Below are positions 15,631 to 23,125 of a stretch of 64,000 nucleotides of DNA, piece by piece. Source of the DNA: CAYPTY01 sp964413935 (lineage in GTDB: Bacteria > Bacteroidota > Rhodothermia > Balneolales > Balneolaceae); the NCBI GenBank assembly GCA_964413935.1, contig CAYPTY010000013.1, forward strand, positions 1 to 64,000, in the 5' to 3' direction. How positions within the stretch are numbered: position 1 is the stretch's first letter; each line of letters begins with the position of its first letter. The notes beneath the pieces were generated by a model that worked only from the letters and a program-made list of their open reading frames with translations, was not told the DNA's origin and did no database searches. Both the position numbers and the translations under genes were made by a program.

Positions 15631-16164
15631 CTATCTCTCTGCAATTCTTTTTCGGATTCTGCTGAGCGAGGGCCCCTGAATCCCCAGATAAGAGGAAATA
15701 TGATAGAGGGGAATCTGATTGTGGAGTTCGGGATGTTTTTCAATGAGATCGATGTATCTCTCTTCCGGGGATTTCAGCAGGAAACTTTCCATTCTTTCAA
15801 TCACCGTATTTGCTGCCAGCTCCGCGGTTAAGCGTCCAAAACATTCCCATTCATGCGATTCCCTGTAGAGCTTCTGAAGGTCAAAAATATTGATGCAGAT
15901 AATTCGGGCGTCGGTTAATGCCTCGGTATAATATTCGCAGGGTATTTGCCTGACGAAGCTTTTATAAGCCGTTACGATGCCGTCTTTAGAAAAGAAGAAT
16001 ATGTTTTTGTCTTCCCCGCTTTTATGATCAATAATGTATGATCGAAAGGTGCCCTGAAGTACATATCCAAGCTCTTTGCACACATTTTTATAGTCATTGA
16101 AGAGTTCACCTTTTTTGAAGGATTTTTCATACCAGTAGCCTGAGGACAAATTAAAAGCCTCTTC
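15631..16164 (-). CDS. Crp/Fnr-family transcriptional regulator, 5' end lost in gap
   Basis: The frame is open into the N gap (reading EEAFNLSSGYW), so the first residues are missing and no start can be assigned; about 178 codons are present of a usual 190-200. It has a cNMP-binding-like beta barrel (KSFKKGELF, VLQGTFRSYI, DGIVTAYKSF) but lacks the canonical cAMP-phosphate Arg loop, as in the many Bacteroidota Crp-like proteins that do not bind cAMP. The C-terminal helix-turn-helix is shortened (LYHISSYLGIQGPSLSRIRK). Role: DNA-binding regulator with unknown ligand, perhaps of the adjacent hydrolase. Confidence 0.88.
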   Translation of the reverse strand, partial: EEAFNLSSGYWYEKSFKKGELFNDYKNVCKELGYVLQGTFRSYIIDHKSGEDKNIFFFSKDGIVTAYKSFVRQIPCEYYTEALTDARIICINIFDLQKLYRESHEWECFGRLTAELAANTVIERMESFLLKSPEERYIDLIEKHPELHNQIPLYHISSYLGIQGPSLSRIRKRIAER

Positions 16165-16264
16165 NNNNNNNNNNNNNNNNNNNNNNNNNNNNNNNNNNNN
16201 NNNNNNNNNNNNNNNNNNNNNNNNNNNNNNNNNNNNNNNNNNNNNNNNNNNNNNNNNNNNNNNN
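16165..16264. other. Assembly gap of 100 N truncating two genes
   Basis: Exactly 100 N. Unlike the first gap, its flanks do not match each other, so an unknown length of sequence is missing: the starts of the Crp-type gene on the left and of the acyltransferase gene on the right, and the region between them. Confidence 0.95.
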
Positions 16265-18094
16265 CTGCAGATTATGCGGAATCAGGCGGAAGGGAGCTTT
16301 TCCTACCTTGAATTCTACCGCCGACGAATCAAACGAATTATGCCGGTGCTGCTGGTTATTGTGGGTATCGGACTGGTGTTTTCACAGATCTTTTTTCTTC
16401 CGGGTGATGCCACCAAAACCGCAAATTCAGCGCTCTGGTCTATTTTTTCGCTGGCAAACGTATATTTCTGGCTGTTTGAGGATACCAGCTATTTTGCACC
16501 TTCCAGTGAGGAAATCCCCTTTCTGCACCTCTGGTCACTGGGTATTGAAGAGCAGTTCTATCTGATCTGGCCGGTTGTTTTAATATTCTTACTGAATAAA
16601 AAAAGGGGGCAGTTTTTTCTTCCTGTTGCCGGCGGATTCACCATCTTTTCCTTTCTGTTCGGACAGTTTGCCTACAACTGGGATCCTTCATTCATGTATT
16701 ACATGCTGCCGGCAAGAATGGGTGAACTGCTCACCGGTGCACTTGCAGCCCACCTAGTTTTCAAACAGGTTAACACGGGTTGGCTGACAACGTTTTGGTC
16801 AGGAATCCCTGTGGCTATGCTTAGCTTGATTGGGCTAACGGCATCCTTTATTCTGATTTCGGAAGAGCGGATTTTTCCCGGCTTTCAGGCCATAGCTCCT
16901 ACCTTGTTCACGGCTCTGCTCATTTATACCGGACATGGCAGCAGCAATCTCATAAAAAAAGTCCTTTCATTGCCTTTTCTGGTTCAAATCGGCAAACTTT
17001 CCTACTCAGCTTACCTGTGGCACTGGTTGATTCTGGCCTTCTACCGGTATTTCTACACCAATGTGACGCTGGAAACCGGTATTCTCATCTTTTTACTCAC
17101 TTTTATTCTGTCTTACCTGAGTTACACCTTTATTGAAGTTCCGTTCAGGTATTCCAAAAATGGATTTGGCAGTGTACTCACCGATCAGTATTTGTATCCA
17201 TCGGCATTGCTGCTGCTGATTATATTAACCTCAGCATTTACAGGCGGTTATATTTTCAGGCAGGATCGCGACAAATTCTTGTCACCTTATGAAGATGACC
17301 GGCTGCTGCTGCAGCGGGCATCCGAGTATGAATATGTGTGTATGGAGCCGTTGATTGATGGCCAGATTATCAGGGATTCAAAATGTGTACTTGGTCCTGA
17401 TAGTAATGAACCGGCAAGGGTATTGCTCTGGGGCGATTCCAACGCAGCACACTATACCGGAATGGTGGCTTTATTTGCTGAGCGGGCTGATTTCAGGTTC
17501 AGGAATGTGACCATCGGGGCCTGCCCACCTTTGCTGTCAGATCCTGGCGATTTTGTGCAATCGTGGAGAGTTGAGGACTGCCGAAACTCCCAGCCCAGCA
17601 TCAGAAAAGCCATTGATGAACATGAAATCATAATCATTTCGGCCAGCTGGCTTTGGTATCAGCGTAATTCGGATGAATTCATGAATGCATTTTACAGGAC
17701 GGCGGACAGTCTGTCTGAGATGGGAAAAAAAATCATATTGCTTGGTAAGGCCCCTCAACTCAATTCCTATGATCCTCTTTGTAATAAAAAGAAGCTTAGA
17801 ATGCCCTGGCTGAATTGCAGGAATCAACCCTACACTATTCCGGAAAAGAACTACAGGGTTAACCGTGAGCTACAGAATATTGCCGAAAAGTATGAGCAAA
17901 TTGAATACGCGGATTATAACAAATATATCTGCCCGGAAGGGGTCTGCTTCGCCTATGAAGACAATGGTTTAGCGATTTACTACGATTCGGGTCACATTGA
18001 TATTGAAGCCTCCTGGAGAATAGGCAATCGGGTGGTACGGAATGAGGGCGTGCCTTTTCCCTTTTCTGAAATTAGAAACTGGCTGGAAGAGTAG
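16265..18094 (+). CDS. Acyltransferase-3 membrane protein fused to an SGNH domain, 5' end lost in gap
   Basis: Predicted O-acetyltransferase of the OafA/OatA type. The frame is open from the first base after the gap, and the sequence begins inside the first conserved motif (FYRRRIKRIMPVLL), so only about 60 N-terminal residues with the catalytic His helix are missing. It has many membrane segments up to about residue 345 (including HLWSLGIEEQFYLIWP), then a periplasmic SGNH domain with the nucleophile block LLWGDSNAAHY near residue 388 and the DxxH block YYDSGHID near 574. The substrate is probably a cell-surface polysaccharide, lipopolysaccharide or peptidoglycan sugar. No polysaccharide cluster is next to it in this window. 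Confidence 0.92.
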   Translation: MQIMRNQAEGSFSYLEFYRRRIKRIMPVLLVIVGIGLVFSQIFFLPGDATKTANSALWSIFSLANVYFWLFEDTSYFAPSSEEIPFLHLWSLGIEEQFYLIWPVVLIFLLNKKRGQFFLPVAGGFTIFSFLFGQFAYNWDPSFMYYMLPARMGELLTGALAAHLVFKQVNTGWLTTFWSGIPVAMLSLIGLTASFILISEERIFPGFQAIAPTLFTALLIYTGHGSSNLIKKVLSLPFLVQIGKLSYSAYLWHWLILAFYRYFYTNVTLETGILIFLLTFILSYLSYTFIEVPFRYSKNGFGSVLTDQYLYPSALLLLIILTSAFTGGYIFRQDRDKFLSPYEDDRLLLQRASEYEYVCMEPLIDGQIIRDSKCVLGPDSNEPARVLLWGDSNAAHYTGMVALFAERADFRFRNVTIGACPPLLSDPGDFVQSWRVEDCRNSQPSIRKAIDEHEIIIISASWLWYQRNSDEFMNAFYRTADSLSEMGKKIILLGKAPQLNSYDPLCNKKKLRMPWLNCRNQPYTIPEKNYRVNRELQNIAEKYEQIEYADYNKYICPEGVCFAYEDNGLAIYYDSGHIDIEASWRIGNRVVRNEGVPFPFSEIRNWLEE

Positions 18095-18098
18095 TTTA

Positions 18099-18344
18099 CT
18101 AAAGATTTCTCGCTTTCAATTCCTTATTCAAAGCAGCCTGCTGTTTCGGTTTTTTCAGCAACAGATAAATCAGAAACAAGGGGAGCAGGGCAAAGAAACC
18201 CAGGGCATTGGCAGCAACTCCATAAATGATGATCCCGATCAGGAAACCAATCAGAAAGGCATCCACAACGGGAGTGGGCGCATTCTGATCGGCAACCTTG
18301 AGCAGTTCCTCATCTGATAAACGGGCCAGTTCTTCTTTTTTCAT
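18099..18344 (-). CDS. Small membrane protein of unknown function
   Basis: An 81-residue protein with a charged helical N terminus (KKEELARLSDEELLKVADQ), two closely packed hydrophobic segments (about residues 27-45 and 48-64, with FLIGFLIGIIIYG) and a basic tail. The regular amphipathic start and sensible composition support a real gene. Its stop lies 4 bases from the stop of the acyltransferase gene (convergent). Family not recognised. Confidence 0.7.
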   Translation of the reverse strand: MKKEELARLSDEELLKVADQNAPTPVVDAFLIGFLIGIIIYGVAANALGFFALLPLFLIYLLLKKPKQQAALNKELKARNL

Positions 18345-18416
18345 TGGTGATAACAGACGTCATTATCTAAACGACTTTAAAGCAGATAGTGTGAGTTTAT
18401 TGAATCAGGAAATCAT

Positions 18417-18449
18417 ATAAAAACACTTAATGACCAAACTTTTTAAGTG
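18417..18449 (-). terminator. Weak hairpin terminator after the DUF3592-like gene
   Basis: CACTTAA (18424-18430) pairs with TTAAGTG (18443-18449) around a 12-base loop; on the minus strand it is followed by GTTTTTATA. The stem is AT-rich, so it may be inefficient. Confidence 0.4.
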
Positions 18450-18450
18450 A

Positions 18451-19524
18451 TCATCCCATCCCCATCGGAGCTCCGCTCAGCTCCAGATATTTCTTTCTTT
18501 TAAGGCTGAGGCGGGTGGTATGCCAGCCGGCCAGAGCAAACAGGGATCCAAAAAGGACGATCAAAACGGGCAGGAAGTAATTGAAAATGCCGTTATCAAT
18601 CATGGCATTATTTGGATCAGCAGGATCTAAGAGTACATTCACTTCGTCCCCTACCCGGTAACTGGGCGGATTGCTGCCGCTTTTGTGCCTGAAACGGATC
18701 CGGTCATACGAGTTGGGCGGGGTGTATTCCACGATGGGATAGTACACATAGGAATCGTCGGAATAGCTTTCTTCCAGATCAACCACTTCCCCGAATGACG
18801 GTTGAGCAATCTGAATGAAATCATAGCGATGCTGAAAAAAGAGGATGCCTCCTACCATCACTCCAAGCCCAACCAGCAGAAAGATGGGTCCCACTACTTT
18901 GTAACTTTTTCCCATTTCTGCCTTTCGGGAATAAAGACTCTGATTGGATTCCAGGATTTCCTCATCCTCTGATAATTTCAGGATATCCGGTTTTTCTATG
19001 CTCGCCCGAATGGCGGCATGTTCCCGTTTGGCTTTCTGTATCTCACTTTTAATGTCGGCCCAGGTGCGAACGCCGTGTTTCAGCATCTTTTTTCTGAGAT
19101 TGAAAAAGGTAGTGAGCAGAATCATTGCTGCAATCGCCATCGATAGAGAATCGAAGCTGAAAATATGATAGAAGAGAAGCATGAATCCGAAACCGAAGAC
19201 CAGCAGAAACCCGCCCACAACATAAGGCACACTGGATTTCAACTTGGGTACTTCCCCTTCTTTGTAGAATACGGTGACTTCATCCCCGATCATATGAGGC
19301 AGGGAAGAGGAGCCACTGTCGGCAACAAATTCCCGGTAGCCACCCACACTTACGGTCACGATAGGATAATAACTCAGGTTTTTGTTGCTGCCGCCCACCT
19401 TTTTATATCCTTTGATCCATCCCTTGGTCTCGATGGCATCCTGCATATAGCTGAAATGATCCCAGAATACAAAGGCTCCGAGCAGGAACATGAAAAGACC
19501 GGCAATCAGAAAGAGAATTTCCAT
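18451..19524 (-). CDS. Membrane protein with two DUF3592-like domains
   Basis: The 357-residue protein has a tandem layout: each half has a membrane segment, a beta-rich domain with YYPIV and an HMIGDEVTVFYKEGE / YRVGDEVNVLLDPADP strand pair, and another membrane segment. This is the pattern of DUF3592 proteins, which are widespread but uncharacterised. The repeated domain is seen directly in the pairs LSYYPIVTV/YVYYPIVEY and IGDEV/VGDEV. The two halves are joined by a charged cytoplasmic stretch (WADIKSEIQKAKREHAAIRA). It stands alone between the small membrane gene and mrp. Confidence 0.8.
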   Translation of the reverse strand: MEILFLIAGLFMFLLGAFVFWDHFSYMQDAIETKGWIKGYKKVGGSNKNLSYYPIVTVSVGGYREFVADSGSSSLPHMIGDEVTVFYKEGEVPKLKSSVPYVVGGFLLVFGFGFMLLFYHIFSFDSLSMAIAAMILLTTFFNLRKKMLKHGVRTWADIKSEIQKAKREHAAIRASIEKPDILKLSEDEEILESNQSLYSRKAEMGKSYKVVGPIFLLVGLGVMVGGILFFQHRYDFIQIAQPSFGEVVDLEESYSDDSYVYYPIVEYTPPNSYDRIRFRHKSGSNPPSYRVGDEVNVLLDPADPNNAMIDNGIFNYFLPVLIVLFGSLFALAGWHTTRLSLKRKKYLELSGAPMGMG

Positions 19525-19616
19525 AAAGCCATGCGATTAAACTGATTATGAGTTAAGTCACAATAAATTTATCGGAGGCTTTAATCACAAATTAATTAAT
19601 CTGAACGGCCGCAGAC

Positions 19617-20732
19617 TCAGGGACGAAATTTAATATCAATCTTCTTCGTGGGCGGCTCGCTTTCATTGCGCAATTCAAGCTGTTTCACTACTTCATCAGC
19701 AATGCTGAGGAAGGCTTTACTTGAGGCCAGCTCTTTGTCCTGCAGCACAACTGGCTTGCCGGCATCCCCGGCTTCGCGAACGGGCTGTTCGATGGGGACT
19801 TCACCCAAAAACTGAGCATTCAGCTTAGCCGATAACTCTCGTGCTCCACGCTCCCCGAAGATGAAATATTTTTTATTGGGCATGTCGGGCGGAATAAAGT
19901 AAGCCATATTCTCAATGACCCCCAGCACCGGTACGTTAACCTTGTCGAACATGGCAATCCCTTTGCGCACATCATCCAGGGCTACCGCCTGAGGCGTGGA
20001 CACAATCACTGCGCCTGTGAGTGGAACGGTTTGCACGATGGTAAGCTGAATATCGCCCGTTCCGGGGGGCAGATCCAGTACCATGTAATCCAGTTCACCC
20101 CATTCCACTTCCGTCATAAACTGTTTCACGGCTGAGGTAGCCATCGGGCCTCTCCACACCATGGCCTGGTCCACATCCACCAGAAAACCCATGGAAACCA
20201 GCTTGATGCCGTATTTCTCATGCGGAACCAGTTTTTTGCGCGTGGTGATATTCGGACGCTCAAAAATATTAAACATAGTTGGGATACTCGGCCCGTAAAT
20301 ATCGGTATCCATCAAACCCACCTTGTAACCCTGTTCAGCGAGCGCGCAGGCCAGGTTTACCGCTACGGTAGATTTACCCACGCCCCCTTTTCCGGAGGCA
20401 ACGGCTATAATGTTCTTTACCCCGCTCAGCGGTTCTTCCTGTTGCTGAGGTGGCTGGGTGTCGGTAGCCTCTTTGCGTTTGGACACATTGATTGCGGTGG
20501 TGATATCAACCACGGCATCTTTGTCGATGAAATTCTTGATGGCCTCTTCGCATTTTTGCTTAAGCTGTAATTCCAGGGCTTCATTTTTTGCAGGAAATTC
20601 CAGGCTGAAGCTGATGTATTTTTCCTGAACGATGATATCCTGAATCATCCCCAGAGACACAAGATCCTGTTTTACTTCGGGATGGAGGACGTGGGAGAGT
20701 GCAGTAAGAACCTGCTCTTTGTTAATCGGCAT
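19617..20732 (-). CDS. mrp: Mrp/ApbC/NBP35-type P-loop ATPase, Fe-S cluster carrier homologue
   Basis: N-terminal MIP18-like domain (residues 1-80, starting NKEQVLTALSHVLHPEV) followed by the deviant Walker A ASGKGGVGKST (113-122), switch segments DTDIYGPSIPTMF and LDLPPGTGD, and a C-terminal tail. Mrp proteins deliver Fe-S clusters to apoproteins. The usual CxxC pair that bridges a cluster in the dimer is absent: the corresponding place reads ENMAYFIPPDMPNKKYFIFG, with no Cys. The only two Cys in the protein are in the N-terminal domain and in the Walker A helix. Divergent from the cupin gene. Confidence 0.93.
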   Translation of the reverse strand: MPINKEQVLTALSHVLHPEVKQDLVSLGMIQDIIVQEKYISFSLEFPAKNEALELQLKQKCEEAIKNFIDKDAVVDITTAINVSKRKEATDTQPPQQQEEPLSGVKNIIAVASGKGGVGKSTVAVNLACALAEQGYKVGLMDTDIYGPSIPTMFNIFERPNITTRKKLVPHEKYGIKLVSMGFLVDVDQAMVWRGPMATSAVKQFMTEVEWGELDYMVLDLPPGTGDIQLTIVQTVPLTGAVIVSTPQAVALDDVRKGIAMFDKVNVPVLGVIENMAYFIPPDMPNKKYFIFGERGARELSAKLNAQFLGEVPIEQPVREAGDAGKPVVLQDKELASSKAFLSIADEVVKQLELRNESEPPTKKIDIKFRP

Positions 20733-20897
20733 TAAACTGAGCTTGATGATGAATTATTTGTTTCCGCCTGAAGATAAGAATGTTATCACAGAAGCCCCAT
20801 ACAAAGCAGTTTACATAATGAAATGCAGGTTTTTTTGGTTCCGCCTTCCCAATATTAGCGGGAATATGTTTACCTTCTGCTTCATCACAGAGCACAG

Positions 20898-21272
20898 ATG
20901 GCTATGACCAAAGGCTACAAGAAAATCAGCACTCCCGAACGCATCCCGGTGCCGGGTAATAAATTGATTGAGGAGTTTATCGGGCGATTGAATACAGGCG
21001 ATGCAAACGTATCGGTTGCGCACATGATTGCCCCACCCGGATGGGGTGAACCCGCCCAGACTCCGGATTTTGAGGAAATTACCATCATGCTGAGGGGAAA
21101 AATGCATATCCTTGTAGATGATGAGGAAGAAGTCATTTTGAATGCCGGTGAGGTTATATTTACCGAAGCCGGAACCAAAGTGCAGTACTCCAATCCTTTT
21201 GATGAAGAAAATGAATACTGGGCCGTCTGCATCCCTGCCTTCAGCCCTGAATCCGCAAACAGAGAATCCTGA
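20898..21272 (+). CDS. Cupin-domain protein
   Basis: Single-domain cupin of 124 residues. Motif 1 is degenerate (TPDFEEITIMLRGKMHILVD, where the usual HxH is replaced by DFEE) and motif 2 is VILNAGEVIFTEAG with no His, so a metal centre looks incomplete or uses different ligands. The residue pattern resembles the small cupins seen near ethanolamine and sugar metabolism genes, but the function is unknown. gcvT begins 19 bases after its stop, so the two are likely in one operon. A second ATG at 20904 is possible. Confidence 0.8.
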   Translation: MAMTKGYKKISTPERIPVPGNKLIEEFIGRLNTGDANVSVAHMIAPPGWGEPAQTPDFEEITIMLRGKMHILVDDEEEVILNAGEVIFTEAGTKVQYSNPFDEENEYWAVCIPAFSPESANRES

Positions 21273-21291
21273 TTTTAGATCCTGATTGAAT

Positions 21292-22383
21292 ATGAAAAAG
21301 ACACCATTCAACGCCATTCACCAGAAAGAAGGTGCCAAACTGGTCGATTTTGCCGGATATGAAATGCCGGTACAGTACAAAGGAATTAAGGTGGAGCATC
21401 AGGCTGTGCGGGAAGCCGTCGGTATCTTTGATGTGTCGCACATGGGTGAGTTTTTCGTGCGCGGAGAGGAAGCCCTGAATCTGATTCAGAAAGTGACGAT
21501 CAACGATGCATCCAAACTGCACCCGGGTAAGGCTCAGTATTCAGCTATGTGTTATGCCGATGGCGGTATCGTGGACGATCTGATTGTGTATATGATCGGC
21601 GATCAGGAATACATGCTGGTGGTGAATGCCAGCAACATCGAAAAAGATTTTGACTGGATTCAGTCGCAGAATACCATGAATGCGGTGCTTGAAAACCGCT
21701 CCGATGACTACGCTTTGCTGGCGGTTCAGGGACCGAAATCAGTGGATCTGCTTCAGAAGCTTACGGAAACCACCCTTGATGACATCGGTTTTTACAGTTT
21801 TGAACAGGGAGAGCTGGCCGGTATTCCAATGATTATCTCAGCTACGGGCTATACGGGTGAAAAAGGATTCGAATTGTATTTCGATGCAGCCAAATATGAC
21901 GCAGAGCAGGTGTGGAATGCCATCCGGGAGGCGGGTGTAGAGTTCGGCCTGGAGCCCTGTGGACTGGGCGCACGCGACACCCTGCGTCTGGAAATGGGCT
22001 ATGCCCTATACGGCAACGACATCACCAAGGAAACAAACCCGCTGGAAGCCCGCCTGGGCTGGCTGACCAAATTGGATAAGGGCGATTTTGTGGCTTCAGA
22101 TGTACTCAGGAAAGTGAAAGAGGAAGGAACAACCCGGCAGCTGGTTGGCTTCGAAATGCAGGAACCGCGCTCCATCCCCAGAAATGGGTACGAAATCCTG
22201 AATATGGAAGATGAAGTGATTGGTTTTGTAACCAGCGGAACAATGTCCATAACTTTGGGTAAAGCCATTGGTATGGGATATGTGAACAAACCATTCAATA
22301 CCGAGGATACCGAAATCCAAATTGCAATCCGGAAGAAAAAAGCGCCGGCAAGGGTGGTGAAACCACCATTCCTGAAAAAATAG
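21292..22383 (+). CDS. gcvT: Aminomethyltransferase, T protein of the glycine cleavage system
   Basis: Transfers the one-carbon unit from the aminomethyl group on H protein to tetrahydrofolate. Diagnostic segments: FAGYEMPVQYKG, FDVSHMGE, the folate-site region MIISATGYTGEKGFELY, GLGARDTLRLEMG and the C-terminal VGYVNK-like GMGYVNKPF. The 363-residue length fits the family. ATG at 21292 is chosen; TTG two codons earlier is possible. No gcvH or gcvP is present in the window, so the other subunits are encoded elsewhere. Downstream comB starts 8 bases after the stop with AGGGGG just before it. Confidence 0.96.
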   Translation: MKKTPFNAIHQKEGAKLVDFAGYEMPVQYKGIKVEHQAVREAVGIFDVSHMGEFFVRGEEALNLIQKVTINDASKLHPGKAQYSAMCYADGGIVDDLIVYMIGDQEYMLVVNASNIEKDFDWIQSQNTMNAVLENRSDDYALLAVQGPKSVDLLQKLTETTLDDIGFYSFEQGELAGIPMIISATGYTGEKGFELYFDAAKYDAEQVWNAIREAGVEFGLEPCGLGARDTLRLEMGYALYGNDITKETNPLEARLGWLTKLDKGDFVASDVLRKVKEEGTTRQLVGFEMQEPRSIPRNGYEILNMEDEVIGFVTSGTMSITLGKAIGMGYVNKPFNTEDTEIQIAIRKKKAPARVVKPPFLKK

Positions 22384-22391
22384 GGGGTTAC

Positions 22392-23120
22392 ATGGCAGAA
22401 TTACTAAATATGGATGTCTTCTTTACCTCGCAGTCGCTGCAGGAAGACACACTCAGGGGGAAAACGGCCGTCGTCATTGATGTGCTGCGCGCCAGCTCTA
22501 CCATAACCACGGCACTCAGCAACGGGGCCAAACAAATCATCCCTGTTGAGGATATGGGCGAAGCCAGTAAACTGCAGCGCACCATCGATTCAGATTCCTA
22601 CCTGCTCTGCGGCGAAAAAGACGGTAAAATCATCGACGGTTATGATTATGGTAACTCCCCGCTGGAGTACACCAAAGAAGCTGTTGAGGGCAAAACAATC
22701 ATTTTCAATACCACCAACGGTACCAAAGCCATAAAGAAAACAGGAGTGGCCCTTCAAAGCTACATTGCCTCTTTTCTGAATATGGGTGCCATTGCCGATA
22801 AACTTTCCGGGCATGATAATGAGATTGTGATTATCTGTGCCGGCTGGAAAGGAAGGATTTCTTTTGAAGACAGCCTGCTGGCCGGAGCCTTGATTCATAC
22901 CCTGGGCAGCGGGGAACTGCCCGTGAATGCCAAAGACGGTGCCAAAGTCGCATTTGGATTGTTTGAAAAATATGGCGACGATATTAGCGGTATCGTTAAA
23001 CAATCAGACCACGCACAACGGCTTAAATCACTGGTAAGCTCAGATGAAATCGATTACTGCTGCCAGATCGACAAATTTGATATCGTACCTGAATACAAAG
23101 ATGGGATCATCAGCATCTGA
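22392..23120 (+). CDS. comB: 2-phosphosulfolactate phosphatase, ComB family
   Basis: Mg-dependent phosphatase that removes phosphate from 2-phosphosulfolactate to give sulfolactate. Family features: MDVFFTSQSL at the start, VVIDVLRASSTITTAL, LLCGEKDGKIIDGYDYGNSP, IFNTTNGTKAI and VIICAGWKGRISFEDSLLAGAL. 242 residues is usual. comA, which makes its substrate, is at 52315 in this window, 29 kb away. In archaea these steps feed coenzyme M; in bacteria they can lead to sulfolactate or cysteate. ftsK begins 5 bases after the stop, so this gene sits in a housekeeping operon. Confidence 0.93.
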   Translation: MAELLNMDVFFTSQSLQEDTLRGKTAVVIDVLRASSTITTALSNGAKQIIPVEDMGEASKLQRTIDSDSYLLCGEKDGKIIDGYDYGNSPLEYTKEAVEGKTIIFNTTNGTKAIKKTGVALQSYIASFLNMGAIADKLSGHDNEIVIICAGWKGRISFEDSLLAGALIHTLGSGELPVNAKDGAKVAFGLFEKYGDDISGIVKQSDHAQRLKSLVSSDEIDYCCQIDKFDIVPEYKDGIISI

Positions 23121-23125
23121 TCTAG

